NCBI GenBank assembly: GCA_018657065.1
Contig: JABHXU010000009.1
Span: 1-64,000 of the forward strand
Length of the DNA: 64,000 bases
Source: an archaeon
GTDB taxonomy: Archaea > Nanobdellota > Nanobdellia > Woesearchaeales > GW2011-AR15
Direction: 5' to 3'
Position 1 is the stretch's first letter, and every line of letters starts with the position of its first letter. The translations under genes were made by a program, and so were the position numbers. The notes below the pieces were generated by a model. The model was not told the DNA's origin. It saw only the letters and a program-made list of their open reading frames with translations, and did not search any database. Of the stretch, positions 44,807 through 54,946 are shown piece by piece.

Positions 44807-46798
44807 TTACATAAATTCCTTAATTTTTTTAACAGTATTTTTGTATTTTATTAACTCATCTTGGCTTTGTTTCAATTTATTTAATTCACTAATGTAGTGT
44901 GTTCTTAATTTATCAAGATGATCTTTACCTTCTTTTATTTCTTGTTCAGCTTCTTTGAGGTTTTCTTCTCTTTGTAAAATTTTACTATATTTTTTATCAA
45001 TTTTATGGTTATGTTTCTCAGATTTAATTTCAAGTTCTTTGATTTTTTGTCTTAATTCATATATTTTTTCTTCTTCACTTTTTCTAAGATCCATTAAATT
45101 TTCAACATCATACTTTAATTTATCTTTATTATTAAAAAATTGATTTTTTTCTTCTTCTAATTCAATTTCTTTTTTATTAATAGATTCAATTTTTTTAAGC
45201 AAACCTCTTTTTAATGAATGAAGTTTTTTAATCTCAAGTTCTACTTTACTTTTTTTTAACTGTAACTTATTAAAAGAAATATTGATATTTTTTTCCTTAT
45301 TTTCAAGCTCTTTTTCTAAATTTTTCAAAGAGTTTTTTTCATTTTTGTATGTTTGTTCAAGTTTATTAAATTCAATAATTTTTTCTTCAAATAATTTTTT
45401 TTTGCTTTCAAATTTATCTTCCCATTTTTGTAATCTACTTTCTTTTTTATTTAAATGAAGTTCAAAAGAATCAAGTTCTTTAGATTTTGAAGCAATTGAA
45501 GTTTCGTTAATTTCTAAATTCTCAATTTGTAGAATTAAATTTTTTTCAGTTTCATTAAGAGATTTTTCTAGAGTGTCTAATCTTTTTTCTCTATCAATTA
45601 AAAATTTCTCTTTTTGATTAAGATTTGAATTTTTTTCTTTAATTTTTACATTCTTTTTATTTAATTCCTTATCAAGTTCTATTAAATGTCGTTCTTTTTC
45701 AAATAATAAATCTGATTTTAGGTCAAGTTCACGTTTTTTTGATGTGTATTCAGAATGTTTTAAATCAACTAATTTAATTTGTGAAATTAAATGTTCTTTA
45801 TTTTTTTTAGTTAAATGATCTTTTTCTAATAATTTATTTTGAGCAATTGAAAGTTCATCAGTTTTTTTATTTATATTTTTTTCACGTTCTTTAATATTTA
45901 CTTCTTTTTCATTAATATTTTTTTGAAGTTTTTTTAAAGAGCGTTCTTTATTATTTAAGGAGATTTCATACATTTTTAATTTATTTCTTTCAGCATCCAA
46001 TTTTTTCATAGTTAAATTTAGAAGTTTAGTTCTATGATGTATTTCTGATAAATTTGATTTATGTTCTATTTCAAAAGCATTTAATTTTTTAAATCTAGAA
46101 TTTAGTTTATGTGAATATTTTTCTAATTCATTTGATGTAATATCTAATTCTTTATGTTTTTTATCCAATAAATTTTCTAACTTTTCTAAATCCTTTTTTT
46201 TAGAATCTAATATTTCTTTATTATGGTTAAAATGTTCTTCTAATTTTCTTTTTTTGTCATTATATCTATTGTCAATATTTTTCTCTTTGTTTAATTTTTC
46301 TTTAACAATCTTACCTAATTTTGATCTAATGCTAGCTTCTTTAAGATTCATGGCTTTTAATTTGAAATCAAAGTTATCACTTAATTCTTTTATTCTCTTT
46401 GATTTTTGTTCAATTTCAATTGTTTTAACTCGATTTGTATTTTCAAGATTTGAAATTTCATTAAGTTTATTTTTTATATAAAATTCAGATTGAGAATTTT
46501 TTTTAGATTTAATTTCATTTAATTTCATTGAATCTAGTATTTTTTGTTCTTTTGTTGAAATTTTCTTTAAATTTTCTTTAATTTCAATATTTTTTTTAGA
46601 AATAATACTTTTATTTTTTGAAATTTTACTTAATTTTTCATTTATATTTTTAGATTTTTTTTCTAATATTTTTTGTTTTTTTTCAAAATTTATTAATTGT
46701 TTTTTTAGCTCTAATTCTTTTAATTTAACACTATCTTCACGATCTTGTAATTTCGCTTTCAAATCTTTTTCAATCTCTTTAATAATAAGATCTTTCAT
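44807..46798 (-). CDS. Giant coiled-coil protein A (663 aa)
   Basis: Essentially all residues fit a continuous Lys/Glu/Leu coiled coil (SMC-arm/filament-like), without head domain, TM or Cys. Segments such as KKNIEIKENLKKISTKEQKI are typical. Starts 7 nt after coiled-coil protein B on the same strand, so an operon. Could be a cytoskeletal or spacer filament; function unknown. Low complexity makes homology claims unsafe. Confidence 0.75.
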   Translation of the reverse strand: MKDLIIKEIEKDLKAKLQDREDSVKLKELELKKQLINFEKKQKILEKKSKNINEKLSKISKNKSIISKKNIEIKENLKKISTKEQKILDSMKLNEIKSKKNSQSEFYIKNKLNEISNLENTNRVKTIEIEQKSKRIKELSDNFDFKLKAMNLKEASIRSKLGKIVKEKLNKEKNIDNRYNDKKRKLEEHFNHNKEILDSKKKDLEKLENLLDKKHKELDITSNELEKYSHKLNSRFKKLNAFEIEHKSNLSEIHHRTKLLNLTMKKLDAERNKLKMYEISLNNKERSLKKLQKNINEKEVNIKEREKNINKKTDELSIAQNKLLEKDHLTKKNKEHLISQIKLVDLKHSEYTSKKRELDLKSDLLFEKERHLIELDKELNKKNVKIKEKNSNLNQKEKFLIDREKRLDTLEKSLNETEKNLILQIENLEINETSIASKSKELDSFELHLNKKESRLQKWEDKFESKKKLFEEKIIEFNKLEQTYKNEKNSLKNLEKELENKEKNINISFNKLQLKKSKVELEIKKLHSLKRGLLKKIESINKKEIELEEEKNQFFNNKDKLKYDVENLMDLRKSEEEKIYELRQKIKELEIKSEKHNHKIDKKYSKILQREENLKEAEQEIKEGKDHLDKLRTHYISELNKLKQSQDELIKYKNTVKKIKEFM

Positions 46799-46805
46799 AA
46801 ATTTT

Positions 46806-49370
46806 TCACTTCTTTTTTGCTAATTTAATTTGTTCTTTTTTTAATATGATTTGTTCTTTTACAACTTCTTTTTTTTGGTCACTTAATTTTTTTTCTAATG
46901 TATTTAGTTCTTTACTTTTTTTAATTAAAATTTGTTTAAGAGATTCAATTTCTTTTTTTTCCTTTAAAATTTTATCTGCGTGCTTTTCTTTACTTTTTAA
47001 TTCATTTTTTTCACTAATTAATTGCTTATTTACTTTTTTTGATTTATTGTATAATGATTTAATTCTTTGTTTTTCTTTATCTAATATTGCTTTGTCTTTG
47101 AATAAAGCTTTAGCTTTTTTTGAAAGCATTTCATTAACAGAATTAAGTTCTCTTTCTTTTTCAATAAGATCTTTTTCTTTCTTATTTAAAAATTCAATTA
47201 ATGCTTGATTTTCATCAAGTTCATTTGAAAGTGAATTAATTCTTTTTTCTAATTCAACCCTTGATTCTTCAATTTCTTTTTCTTTTTTAGTTAGATTCTT
47301 TTCTTTACTATTTAGATCTTTTCTAATTGAATCATGAAGTATTTCCTTATCTAGAGTTTGTTTTGATTTATTATCAATTAATGCTTGATTTTTATTTAAT
47401 TCAATTGCTAATTCATTTAATACTTGTTTTTTTGTTTTCAGTTTATTTTCTTGTGTATTAATAATATTAATTTTTTTCTCTAATTTAATTGATTTTTGTA
47501 AAAATTCCTTTTGTTTTTTATCAAACATTGCTTGTTTTTTTTCAAAATTTAATTTTTTCTTTTTAAATTCAGATACTTCAATGTTAAATTCAGAGATTTT
47601 TTTGCTTAAATTAAGCTTAAGTTTCTCAATTCTATTTATTTTGGAACTTTGTAGAACTGTTGTTTTATCAATAGAGTTTTGTTTACGAATCAACGCTTTT
47701 TTTGATAATTCTAAATTCTTTTTAGATTTTTTTAATTCTAAATTCTTTTTAGTATAGTATTCTTTTTCATTAAGAATAGTTGCTATATGTTTGTTTAATT
47801 CTGTTTTATCATTTTTTAAAGATGACTCCAAATTGTTTAATTCTTTTTCTTTTTTTTCAAGATCAATATATTTTTGGTTTAAATGAAGTTTGTTTTTAGA
47901 AGAAAGCATAAATCTTTTTTTCATTAGTGCTTTTTGAGATTTTAATTGTTTTAATTCATTTACTAAAATTAATTTTTGTTTTTGAAAATCCAGGTCTTGT
48001 TTTTCAAATTCTTCAATTTTTGACATTAAATTTAATTTTTTATTTTTAATATGTTCATTTTTTTCTTTGATTTTTTGAATTAAATTTTTCAAATTTTCCT
48101 TTCTTTGATTTAAATTATCTTCTTTAAGAACATATTTAGTTTCTAATAATTGAAGTTCTTTTATTTTTCTTCTAGCAGTCTCTGCTTTAATTTCTGATTC
48201 AGAAATCAAATTTGAAACTTCCATTTGTTTCTTATTAAGATTTTTTTCTTTTATTGATAGTTTTTTCTTAAGATTATCTAATTGTGTTTGTTTTTCTAAT
48301 ATTGGTTTTTCATGTGTTCTAACAAACACTTCTTTTTTATGTAATTCAATTTTGCTTTTGGTAATTTCTTTACCTAAATGTTTTAATTTAGACTCTGCGT
48401 CATTTAAATCATGATTTCTTGTTTTGAATGTTTCTTGTTGCTGTTTAACAATATTTTTTAGACGAATAATTTCTTGATTTAATGAGTTTATTAGTTTTTC
48501 ATTATGTTTATCTTTTTTATTATGTAAAAAAGTTAGTTTATATTTGGTTTTTTCTTTATTTTCTAATTTTGATATTTTGGTAGAAAGTTCAAGATTTTTT
48601 TTTTGTAAATGATCATAATCTTTTAATTTTTTTAAAAGTTCTAATTTTTTTGATTCAATTTCCTGTTGTTGTTCTTTCAAGGTTTTTTCTTTAATATGAA
48701 GTAATTCTTCTTTGCTAAAAAGAGTTTTTTGCGTTTTTTCAACTATTGTTTTTTCACTTGATAATGATTTTGATTTATTTTTTAATTCACTAATTTTTTC
48801 TTTATTTGATATAATATCTTGTTTTAATGATTCAATTAAATGATTTAGACTAATAATATGTGAATCTCTTCTAATAAGTTGTTTTTGAAGAGAAGAAACA
48901 GCATGAATATTATTATCAACATTATTCTTAAGAGTCGATATTGATGATTTTTCAGATTTGATTTTATTCTTTGCTTGTTCTAATTTTTGTTTTAAATTAT
49001 TTTCATTTCTATTTTGAAATTTTATTTTTTCAGCATCTAAGTAATATTTCAATTCAAATTTGTTATAAAATCCAATAGAACTTAAGGTATTAAGGAAATT
49101 AAGCCAATCATCATTTGTATAATTTCCTTTAGTTTTTTTAATAAATGATCTACATAAGTTAATTAATTTAGATTTTGATACTATTTTTAGACCTTGTTTT
49201 TTAGCTAAAAAAACATTTTTTTCAGTCTCTAAAAATTCACCAAGATCATTTTCATTTATATTTATGCCACTTTTATTAACATTTTCAACTAGATCAAGCC
49301 AATCTTCATGATTCCAAATAGCGTTTTTACCTTCTATAAACTCATCTACTATATGCACTAGTTTATTCAT
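46806..49370 (-). CDS. Giant coiled-coil protein B (854 aa) with duplicated N-terminal domain
   Basis: Residues ~1-125 hold two copies of a ~60-residue domain: IWNHEDWLDLVENVNKSGI...LETEKNVF and YTNDDWLNFLNTLSSIGF...LDAEKIKF (conserved W, DWL, G, EL, EK-x-x-F). Residues ~130-854 are a continuous coiled coil. The head domain might bind a partner or nucleic acid. The Leu/Lys/Glu periodicity suggests a rod of ~100 nm if continuous. TATATA-type box upstream near 49400. Confidence 0.75.
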   Translation of the reverse strand: MNKLVHIVDEFIEGKNAIWNHEDWLDLVENVNKSGININENDLGEFLETEKNVFLAKKQGLKIVSKSKLINLCRSFIKKTKGNYTNDDWLNFLNTLSSIGFYNKFELKYYLDAEKIKFQNRNENNLKQKLEQAKNKIKSEKSSISTLKNNVDNNIHAVSSLQKQLIRRDSHIISLNHLIESLKQDIISNKEKISELKNKSKSLSSEKTIVEKTQKTLFSKEELLHIKEKTLKEQQQEIESKKLELLKKLKDYDHLQKKNLELSTKISKLENKEKTKYKLTFLHNKKDKHNEKLINSLNQEIIRLKNIVKQQQETFKTRNHDLNDAESKLKHLGKEITKSKIELHKKEVFVRTHEKPILEKQTQLDNLKKKLSIKEKNLNKKQMEVSNLISESEIKAETARRKIKELQLLETKYVLKEDNLNQRKENLKNLIQKIKEKNEHIKNKKLNLMSKIEEFEKQDLDFQKQKLILVNELKQLKSQKALMKKRFMLSSKNKLHLNQKYIDLEKKEKELNNLESSLKNDKTELNKHIATILNEKEYYTKKNLELKKSKKNLELSKKALIRKQNSIDKTTVLQSSKINRIEKLKLNLSKKISEFNIEVSEFKKKKLNFEKKQAMFDKKQKEFLQKSIKLEKKINIINTQENKLKTKKQVLNELAIELNKNQALIDNKSKQTLDKEILHDSIRKDLNSKEKNLTKKEKEIEESRVELEKRINSLSNELDENQALIEFLNKKEKDLIEKERELNSVNEMLSKKAKALFKDKAILDKEKQRIKSLYNKSKKVNKQLISEKNELKSKEKHADKILKEKKEIESLKQILIKKSKELNTLEKKLSDQKKEVVKEQIILKKEQIKLAKKK

Positions 49371-49419
49371 TTACCCCACAATAAAGAGATTAACAGATAT
49401 GGTTTATATATATTTCGAT

Positions 49420-49746
49420 TTAAATGAGAGTTAATTCGTCTATAATTAAAAGATGGTTTTCATACTTTCCGATGATTTTAACATTATCTCCTTTTGAAAT
49501 ATTAATATAAGAATAAGCTACAGCATCAATTTCATTTTCATTAAATATTGTTAATTTAGTGAATTTATTGGAAGATTGTACTTCTTTTACTACTCCACCA
49601 ACAATGATACTACCTTTAATTTCTTCATTATTTATTTTTTGAATTGTGGTGTCATTAATTTGAATATTTTTTGCAATAATAAATAAAGAAATTATTCCTA
49701 GAACAGAAACAATTAAAACTATCCTTAAAAAATGTTTTTCATTCAT
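49420..49746 (-). CDS. Membrane-anchored OB-fold-like protein
   Basis: 108 residues: one N-terminal TM (LRIVLIVSVLGIISLFIIA) and a ~70-residue beta-rich domain (EIKGSIIVGGVVKEVQ, YINISKGDNVKIIGKY) like an OB-fold. Overlaps lonB by 4 nt (ATGA), so expression is coupled to LonB. Role unknown; OB-fold is a pattern-based guess. Confidence 0.6.
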   Translation of the reverse strand: MNEKHFLRIVLIVSVLGIISLFIIAKNIQINDTTIQKINNEEIKGSIIVGGVVKEVQSSNKFTKLTIFNENEIDAVAYSYINISKGDNVKIIGKYENHLLIIDELTLI

Positions 49747-51626
49747 TTCGCGGCTTTAATTTCTTTTAAAATTTTTTCATTCCCTTTCCAATCAAGTGCA
49801 TGTTCTAAGACTTCTTTGATTGTTGTTACTGGAATTACTTTAATTCTTTTTAATTTAACATTGTTAATAATTATGTCTTTTAAATTAGATTTAGGTACAA
49901 TAACAGCATTTAATCCAGCTTCAATTGCAGCTTCAACTTTGCTTGTTACTCCGCCAATTGGTAAAACTTCACCTCTAACTGAAAGACTTCCTGTCATTGC
50001 AATGTCTTGTCTGATAGGAATTTTTTTAAGAGCTGAGATTATTGTAGTAGCTACAGCAATACTTGCTGAATCTCCTTCAACCCCTTCATGTGTTTGAAGA
50101 AATTGGACATAGATATCATATTTTTCTTTAATGTCTTCTCCAAAGAATTTTTTGACTATAGCAGTGACATTTATTATGGCTTCCTTAGCAATTTCACCTA
50201 ATTTACCTGTAGCTATTACTTGAGTTTCTTTCCCACCCATTGTTACTTCAGATTCAATTGGTAAAATTATACCTGAAAATGCAGCTCCTCCACCAATTAC
50301 TGCTAATCCATTAACTCTTCCAATTTGTTTCCCTTTTGTCTTAATTACTTCATATTCCTTTTTTCTCTCAATATATTTATCAGCAATTTGTTGTTCTAGT
50401 GTTCTTGCTACTTGTTTTGCTTTTTCAATATGTTTAGGTTCAACTAACTTAGCTTTTTCTTCTTTAGCAATATCTCCTGCAGCTCTAATCAAACCACCTA
50501 AATCTCTAAGTCTTAATGTTAAATGATTCTTTCTGTTAGCCCTTTTTTGAGCTTCATGTATAATTGATTCAACAGCAGTTTTTGAAAAATGAGGAATTTT
50601 TTGATCTTTTTTAACTTCTTGAGCCACAAAAACTGCAATTTTTTCTCTATTTTCTTTTGTGTCTGGAATAGTTTCATCCATAAATACTTCATATCCATAT
50701 CCTCTAATTCTTGAACGTAAAGCAGGATGCATATGTTTAAGTGTTTCCATATTTCCTGCGGCAATCATAATAAAATTACATGGGACTGGTTCAGTTCTAA
50801 CCATAGCTCCAGCACTTCTTTCAGATTGACCTGTAATTGAATATTTTCCTTCTTGAAGAGCAGATAACAATTCCTGCTGTGTTTGAGGTTGTAATGTTGC
50901 TATTTCATCAACAAATAATACTCCCATATTACCTTTATGAATCATACCGGCAATTACCCTTTCATGGCTAGGTGTTCCTAGACCACCAGATTGAAATGGA
51001 TCATGTAAAACGTCTCCTAATAAAGCTCCAGCGTGAGCTCCTGTAGCGTCAAAAAAAGGTGCCTGTTTTTTCCCAAAATTATCAACTATAACTTTAGGTG
51101 ATAAAACTTTCTTATCCATTTTTTTATTAAAATTCATCATAAAAACAATTCCAAAAACAAATACCATTCCTGTAACCATAGATGCTGAATAAATAATTGC
51201 ATTTGCAGTAGGATTATCAGGTACAAAAAAATTATTTTTCCAAAGATAATATGGCAAAAAAGTTGAAACTAAAATTAAAATTATCATTAAAATATTTACA
51301 TTTTTTAAATTTGAATCAGATTGTACTTTTGCTTTTGCAACAAATTCTCTTCCTTTTCCTCCCGGCATTGTTCTAATAAGAGGTTGATTTTCATCATTTG
51401 GATTAGGAAAAGACAAAATATCTACTAATTTTTCTTTAGGTAAAAGTTCAGCTAGTGCAAGACCAAGCATAGATTTTCCTGTACCTGGTTCACCTATAAG
51501 TAAAACATGTCTTCTTTGTTCTGCAGCTTTTCTAACTATTTTAACCGCATGCTTTTGACCAATAACTTGATCAATGATTTTTTTTGAAACGGGAATATCT
51601 TTAGTTGTTTTATACTTTAATGCCAT
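49743..51626 (-). CDS. lonB: Archaeal Lon protease LonB (membrane-bound)
   Basis: 627 residues. AAA+ part: Walker A GEPGTGKSM (~36-44), Walker B VLFVDEIATLQP (after an inserted two-TM segment at ~105-165, IIYSASMVTGMVFVFGIVFM). Protease domain ~410-627: catalytic Ser in GVEGDSASIA and Lys in IGGVTSKVEAAIEAG. Degrades unfolded and regulatory proteins at the membrane. Archaea-specific LonB architecture. Downstream OB-like gene is coupled. Confidence 0.95.
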   Translation of the reverse strand: MALKYKTTKDIPVSKKIIDQVIGQKHAVKIVRKAAEQRRHVLLIGEPGTGKSMLGLALAELLPKEKLVDILSFPNPNDENQPLIRTMPGGKGREFVAKAKVQSDSNLKNVNILMIILILVSTFLPYYLWKNNFFVPDNPTANAIIYSASMVTGMVFVFGIVFMMNFNKKMDKKVLSPKVIVDNFGKKQAPFFDATGAHAGALLGDVLHDPFQSGGLGTPSHERVIAGMIHKGNMGVLFVDEIATLQPQTQQELLSALQEGKYSITGQSERSAGAMVRTEPVPCNFIMIAAGNMETLKHMHPALRSRIRGYGYEVFMDETIPDTKENREKIAVFVAQEVKKDQKIPHFSKTAVESIIHEAQKRANRKNHLTLRLRDLGGLIRAAGDIAKEEKAKLVEPKHIEKAKQVARTLEQQIADKYIERKKEYEVIKTKGKQIGRVNGLAVIGGGAAFSGIILPIESEVTMGGKETQVIATGKLGEIAKEAIINVTAIVKKFFGEDIKEKYDIYVQFLQTHEGVEGDSASIAVATTIISALKKIPIRQDIAMTGSLSVRGEVLPIGGVTSKVEAAIEAGLNAVIVPKSNLKDIIINNVKLKRIKVIPVTTIKEVLEHALDWKGNEKILKEIKAAK

Positions 51627-51701
51627 GTCAATTGAAAAAAGACAAATGCTATTTAAATCTAGTGCTTAGAAATACCAAATAGAATCAAAATTAAAAATAT
51701 A

Positions 51702-52445
51702 TTAAAGTTTCTTTTCAATATCTTGGATACTAATATCACTTAAAGGTTTATTTAAATTAATTATTTTACTTCCCTTAGAGTCCCATAAAAATGTTCCTGA
51801 AAATTCTAAACTTGGTTCAATTACAATTTCAGGAGGTATCAAGAATGAACTATATATGTTTTCTTTAATTAATTCAGGAGAAATTGAATCAATATCAGAC
51901 TTATCTTGAATTATTTTTCGTATAATTACTCTACAAGCATCAGCAATTTCTTGTTTAGGATTATAATTAATACATAAATTCAAGAAAAAATGATCAAATT
52001 CAGAACTTTGAGTATTTAATTTTTTTAATTCTTCAACTAATCGTCCTTCTAATTCATACCATTTACCTATAACAGTAAACTTAATTTTCTTTTCATTAAT
52101 CCAATTTGATAATTTTTCTATATAATTAAATAAGATTTTTTGATCAATATTTTCTTCATTGCCTAGAGAGAGAGTTAATATTGGAATATTTTTATTAATT
52201 TGCAATTGCATTAAATCATCTGCAAGAGATATAACTTTTTTAAACTCTTCACAAGGATATAGATTAACAATAACATGTTTAGGTACATCTTTTTGATCTG
52301 TAGTTCTTTGAGTAATAATTTTTTTGATATCAAGTAATCCTGCCATATCATATTGAATGTTATATTTATTTTTATACTTAATGAAATCTAATATTAGTAA
52401 AATGTTTTTAAAAAAGAATTTTAATTCTAAAAAAATTCGTAACAT
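51702..52445 (-). CDS. Degenerate cis-prenyltransferase (UppS-like) lacking the catalytic loop
   Basis: 247 residues (start could be ATG 52346, which has a TATAAAAA box at the leaderless distance). The C-terminal two thirds follow UppS order: ILTLSLGNEEN (TLYAFSTEN position), TVIGKWYEL (RxxxIG), LNLCINYNPKQEIADACRVI (NIAxNYGGRxEI), and FSGTFLWDSKGSKII (SNFLLWQ-AYxE). The N-terminal P-loop (HIAxxMDGNRRWA...GH..G) is deleted between PKHVIVNLY and CEEFKKV. It may be a non-catalytic subunit like eukaryotic NgBR/Nus1. Divergent from the CheY gene. Confidence 0.7.
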   Translation of the reverse strand: MLRIFLELKFFFKNILLILDFIKYKNKYNIQYDMAGLLDIKKIITQRTTDQKDVPKHVIVNLYPCEEFKKVISLADDLMQLQINKNIPILTLSLGNEENIDQKILFNYIEKLSNWINEKKIKFTVIGKWYELEGRLVEELKKLNTQSSEFDHFFLNLCINYNPKQEIADACRVIIRKIIQDKSDIDSISPELIKENIYSSFLIPPEIVIEPSLEFSGTFLWDSKGSKIINLNKPLSDISIQDIEKKL

Positions 52446-52478
52446 TTTTAAAGAGTTTATTATAAGTAGATAATTAAT

Positions 52479-52856
52479 ATGAAATCAAAAAAAAAAGTTC
52501 TTGTGGTTGATGATGAACCTCATATGGTAAAGCTAATAGAAGCAATTTTTGATGCAGAGGGAATTGAAGTAATATGTTCTTATAATGGTGAAGATGCTTT
52601 AAATATAATTAACAAAAAAAAACCAGATTTAATACTTTTAGATATTATGATGCCAATTATGTCAGGATTTGATGTTTGTGAAGAACTGAGATCTAATCCA
52701 AAAACAAAAGATCTAAAAATTATTTTTTTAACAGCTTTAAAGTTATCAGCAATTGATAAAAGTTACCTTAGAAAACTAAAATCTTTAGCTTATATTACAA
52801 AACCATTTGAAAATGATGAGTTAGTAGTAAAAGTTAAAAAATATTTAGAAATCTAA
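52479..52856 (+). CDS. CheY-like response regulator (receiver domain only)
   Basis: 125 residues. VVDDEPHMVKLIEAIF (acidic pocket DD), LILLDIMMPIMSGFDV (phospho-Asp), IIFLTALKLS (Thr) and the Lys in YITKPF are all present. Single-domain receivers act through partners. No histidine kinase in the window. 33 nt from the divergent prenyltransferase-like gene. Confidence 0.92.
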   Translation: MKSKKKVLVVDDEPHMVKLIEAIFDAEGIEVICSYNGEDALNIINKKKPDLILLDIMMPIMSGFDVCEELRSNPKTKDLKIIFLTALKLSAIDKSYLRKLKSLAYITKPFENDELVVKVKKYLEI

Positions 52857-52908
52857 GAATCTAATTTAGTATACTTTTTTAAAACAAATATTCTTTCCTC
52901 ATTTTATC

Positions 52909-54591
52909 ATGGATTTTTATACAGAAATCATTTCAATATTAAAAAAAGAAGAAATATCTAAACATAATCTAAATATTTTAAAAAATAAATTAGCTAAAAA
53001 ACATGGAATTAAACGTATTCCTACTGACGCTGAAATTCTTCTTCATGCAAATAATGATGATTATAAAAATTTAAAATTAATAACAAAACCAACAAGAACT
53101 CTATCTGGAGTTGCACCTATAGCATTAATGTGTAAACCACATAAATGTCCACATGGTACTTGTATTTATTGTCCAGGTGGTCCAGGAAGTGAGTTTGGTG
53201 ATGTACCTCAATCATACACAGGTAAAGAACCTTCAACAATGAGATCCATTAGAAATTTGTATGATCCTTATTTGATTGTATTTAATAGATTAGAGCAATT
53301 TGTAATACTTCATCAAAATCCACAAAAAACAGAAATTATTGTACAAGGTGGAACGTTTTTATCATTAGATAAAAAGTATAAGGATGAGTTTATTATGTAT
53401 ATTTTTAAAGCACTTAATGATTTTTCAAATTTATTTTATAATAATAATGAATTGGATTTTGTAAAATTCAAAAAATTTTTTATGTTACCTGGAGATAAAG
53501 ATGATCCACTTAGAATTAAAAAAATTCATGAAAAATTGTTAAAATTAAAAGGAAATTCCACACTTAAAAAAGAACAAAAAATAAATGAAAAAAGTATTAT
53601 TAGATGTGTAGGGTTAACAATTGAAACTAAACCAGATTATGGATTATTAAAACAAGGAAATGAGCTTCTTGAATATGGATGTACGAGAGTTGAACTAGGT
53701 GTTCAAACTACAAATGATGAAATATTAAAATTTGTTAATAGAGGACATAATAATCAAACAACAATTGATTCTACTAGAATATTAAAAGATCTAGGTTTTA
53801 AAATAAATTACCACATGATGCCTGGACTTCCTAAATCTAATCCTAAAAAAGATTTAAAAGAATTAATCAAAACACTTGAAAATGAAGATTATAGACCTGA
53901 TATGTATAAAATATATCCTACAATGGTTATGAAAGGAACCGGATTATTTAATTTATTAAAACATGAAAAATATGTTCCAATTTCTACAGAAACTGCAGCA
54001 AAAATTATTGCTGATTTTAAAAAACATATTCCTAGATGGGTTAGAATAATGAGAGTTCAAAGAGATATCCCAACATTTCAAACAGAAGCAGGTGTTGACA
54101 AAACAAATTTAAGACAATATGTTGAAAAAATTACTTCAAAAGAAAAAATTATTTGTCAATGTATAAGGTGTAGAGAAGCAGGACTTGCTTCAAGAAATAT
54201 GAAAATTAGTGAAAAAGAATTACAATTGTTTGTTGAAGAATACGGCGCAAGTGAAGGAAAAGAATTTTTTATTACTTTTGAAGACAAAAATAGAAACCAT
54301 TTATTTGGTTATTGTAGATTAAGATTTCCTAGTTCAAATTTACGTGGTGAAATCACTAAAACAAGTTCAATAATTAGAGAATTGCATGTTGTTGGTAGTG
54401 CTGTAGGTTTAGGTGATGAAGGAAATATTCAACACAAAGGTTTAGGAAACAAATTATTAACTAAAGCACAAGAGATTTCAAACTTAAATAAAAAAGACAA
54501 AATTGTAGTTATATCGGGTATTGGGGCTCGAGAATATTATAAAAAATATGGGTACAAATTAGAAGGTCCATATATGATAAAAGAAATCTAA
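52909..54591 (+). CDS. elp3: Archaeal Elp3 tRNA-uridine 5-carboxymethyl synthase
   Basis: 560 residues. The radical-SAM centre is KPHKCPHGTCIYCPGG (CX4CX2C), with TIETKPDYG, NRGHNNQTTIDSTRILKDLG; the C-terminal lysine-acetyltransferase domain (~385-560) has the acetyl-CoA motif QHKGLGNKLL. Makes cm5U34 in tRNA from SAM and acetyl-CoA. Full length and intact. Confidence 0.95.
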   Translation: MDFYTEIISILKKEEISKHNLNILKNKLAKKHGIKRIPTDAEILLHANNDDYKNLKLITKPTRTLSGVAPIALMCKPHKCPHGTCIYCPGGPGSEFGDVPQSYTGKEPSTMRSIRNLYDPYLIVFNRLEQFVILHQNPQKTEIIVQGGTFLSLDKKYKDEFIMYIFKALNDFSNLFYNNNELDFVKFKKFFMLPGDKDDPLRIKKIHEKLLKLKGNSTLKKEQKINEKSIIRCVGLTIETKPDYGLLKQGNELLEYGCTRVELGVQTTNDEILKFVNRGHNNQTTIDSTRILKDLGFKINYHMMPGLPKSNPKKDLKELIKTLENEDYRPDMYKIYPTMVMKGTGLFNLLKHEKYVPISTETAAKIIADFKKHIPRWVRIMRVQRDIPTFQTEAGVDKTNLRQYVEKITSKEKIICQCIRCREAGLASRNMKISEKELQLFVEEYGASEGKEFFITFEDKNRNHLFGYCRLRFPSSNLRGEITKTSSIIRELHVVGSAVGLGDEGNIQHKGLGNKLLTKAQEISNLNKKDKIVVISGIGAREYYKKYGYKLEGPYMIKEI

Positions 54592-54644
54592 ATCACCAAA
54601 AATTATTTAAAGTAACCAATACTCTATTGGCTGTAGAAAATACA

Positions 54645-54941
54645 ATGGCTAGAATAAGATTATTAGTTTTAGATGTACTAAAACCACACCAACCTTCTAT
54701 AATAGAACTTGCCAAAGAACTCAGTGATTTGCCTCATATTGATGGAGTAGATATAACTGTTTATGAAATTGATAGTAAAGTAGAAAATGTTAAAATAACT
54801 ATTAAAGGAACTACTATTAATTATGATGAAATAATGAAAGTTATAGAAGATAAAGGGGCTAGTATTCATAGTATTGATAAAGTTGCTTCAGGCAAAGAAA
54901 TTGTTGAGGAAGCACAAACACATCAAGATTCGCCACATTAA
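54645..54941 (+). CDS. DUF211 family protein
   Basis: 98 residues from ATG 54645 (MARIRLLVLDVLKPHQPSI, the family start); a TTG lies in frame at 54627. Ferredoxin-like fold, LPHIDGVDITVYEIDSK typical. Function unproven; almost always archaeal. It immediately precedes a VIT/CCC1-like membrane gene, a pairing that recurs in archaea, hinting at metal homeostasis. Confidence 0.85.
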   Translation: MARIRLLVLDVLKPHQPSIIELAKELSDLPHIDGVDITVYEIDSKVENVKITIKGTTINYDEIMKVIEDKGASIHSIDKVASGKEIVEEAQTHQDSPH

Positions 54942-54946
54942 AGACA

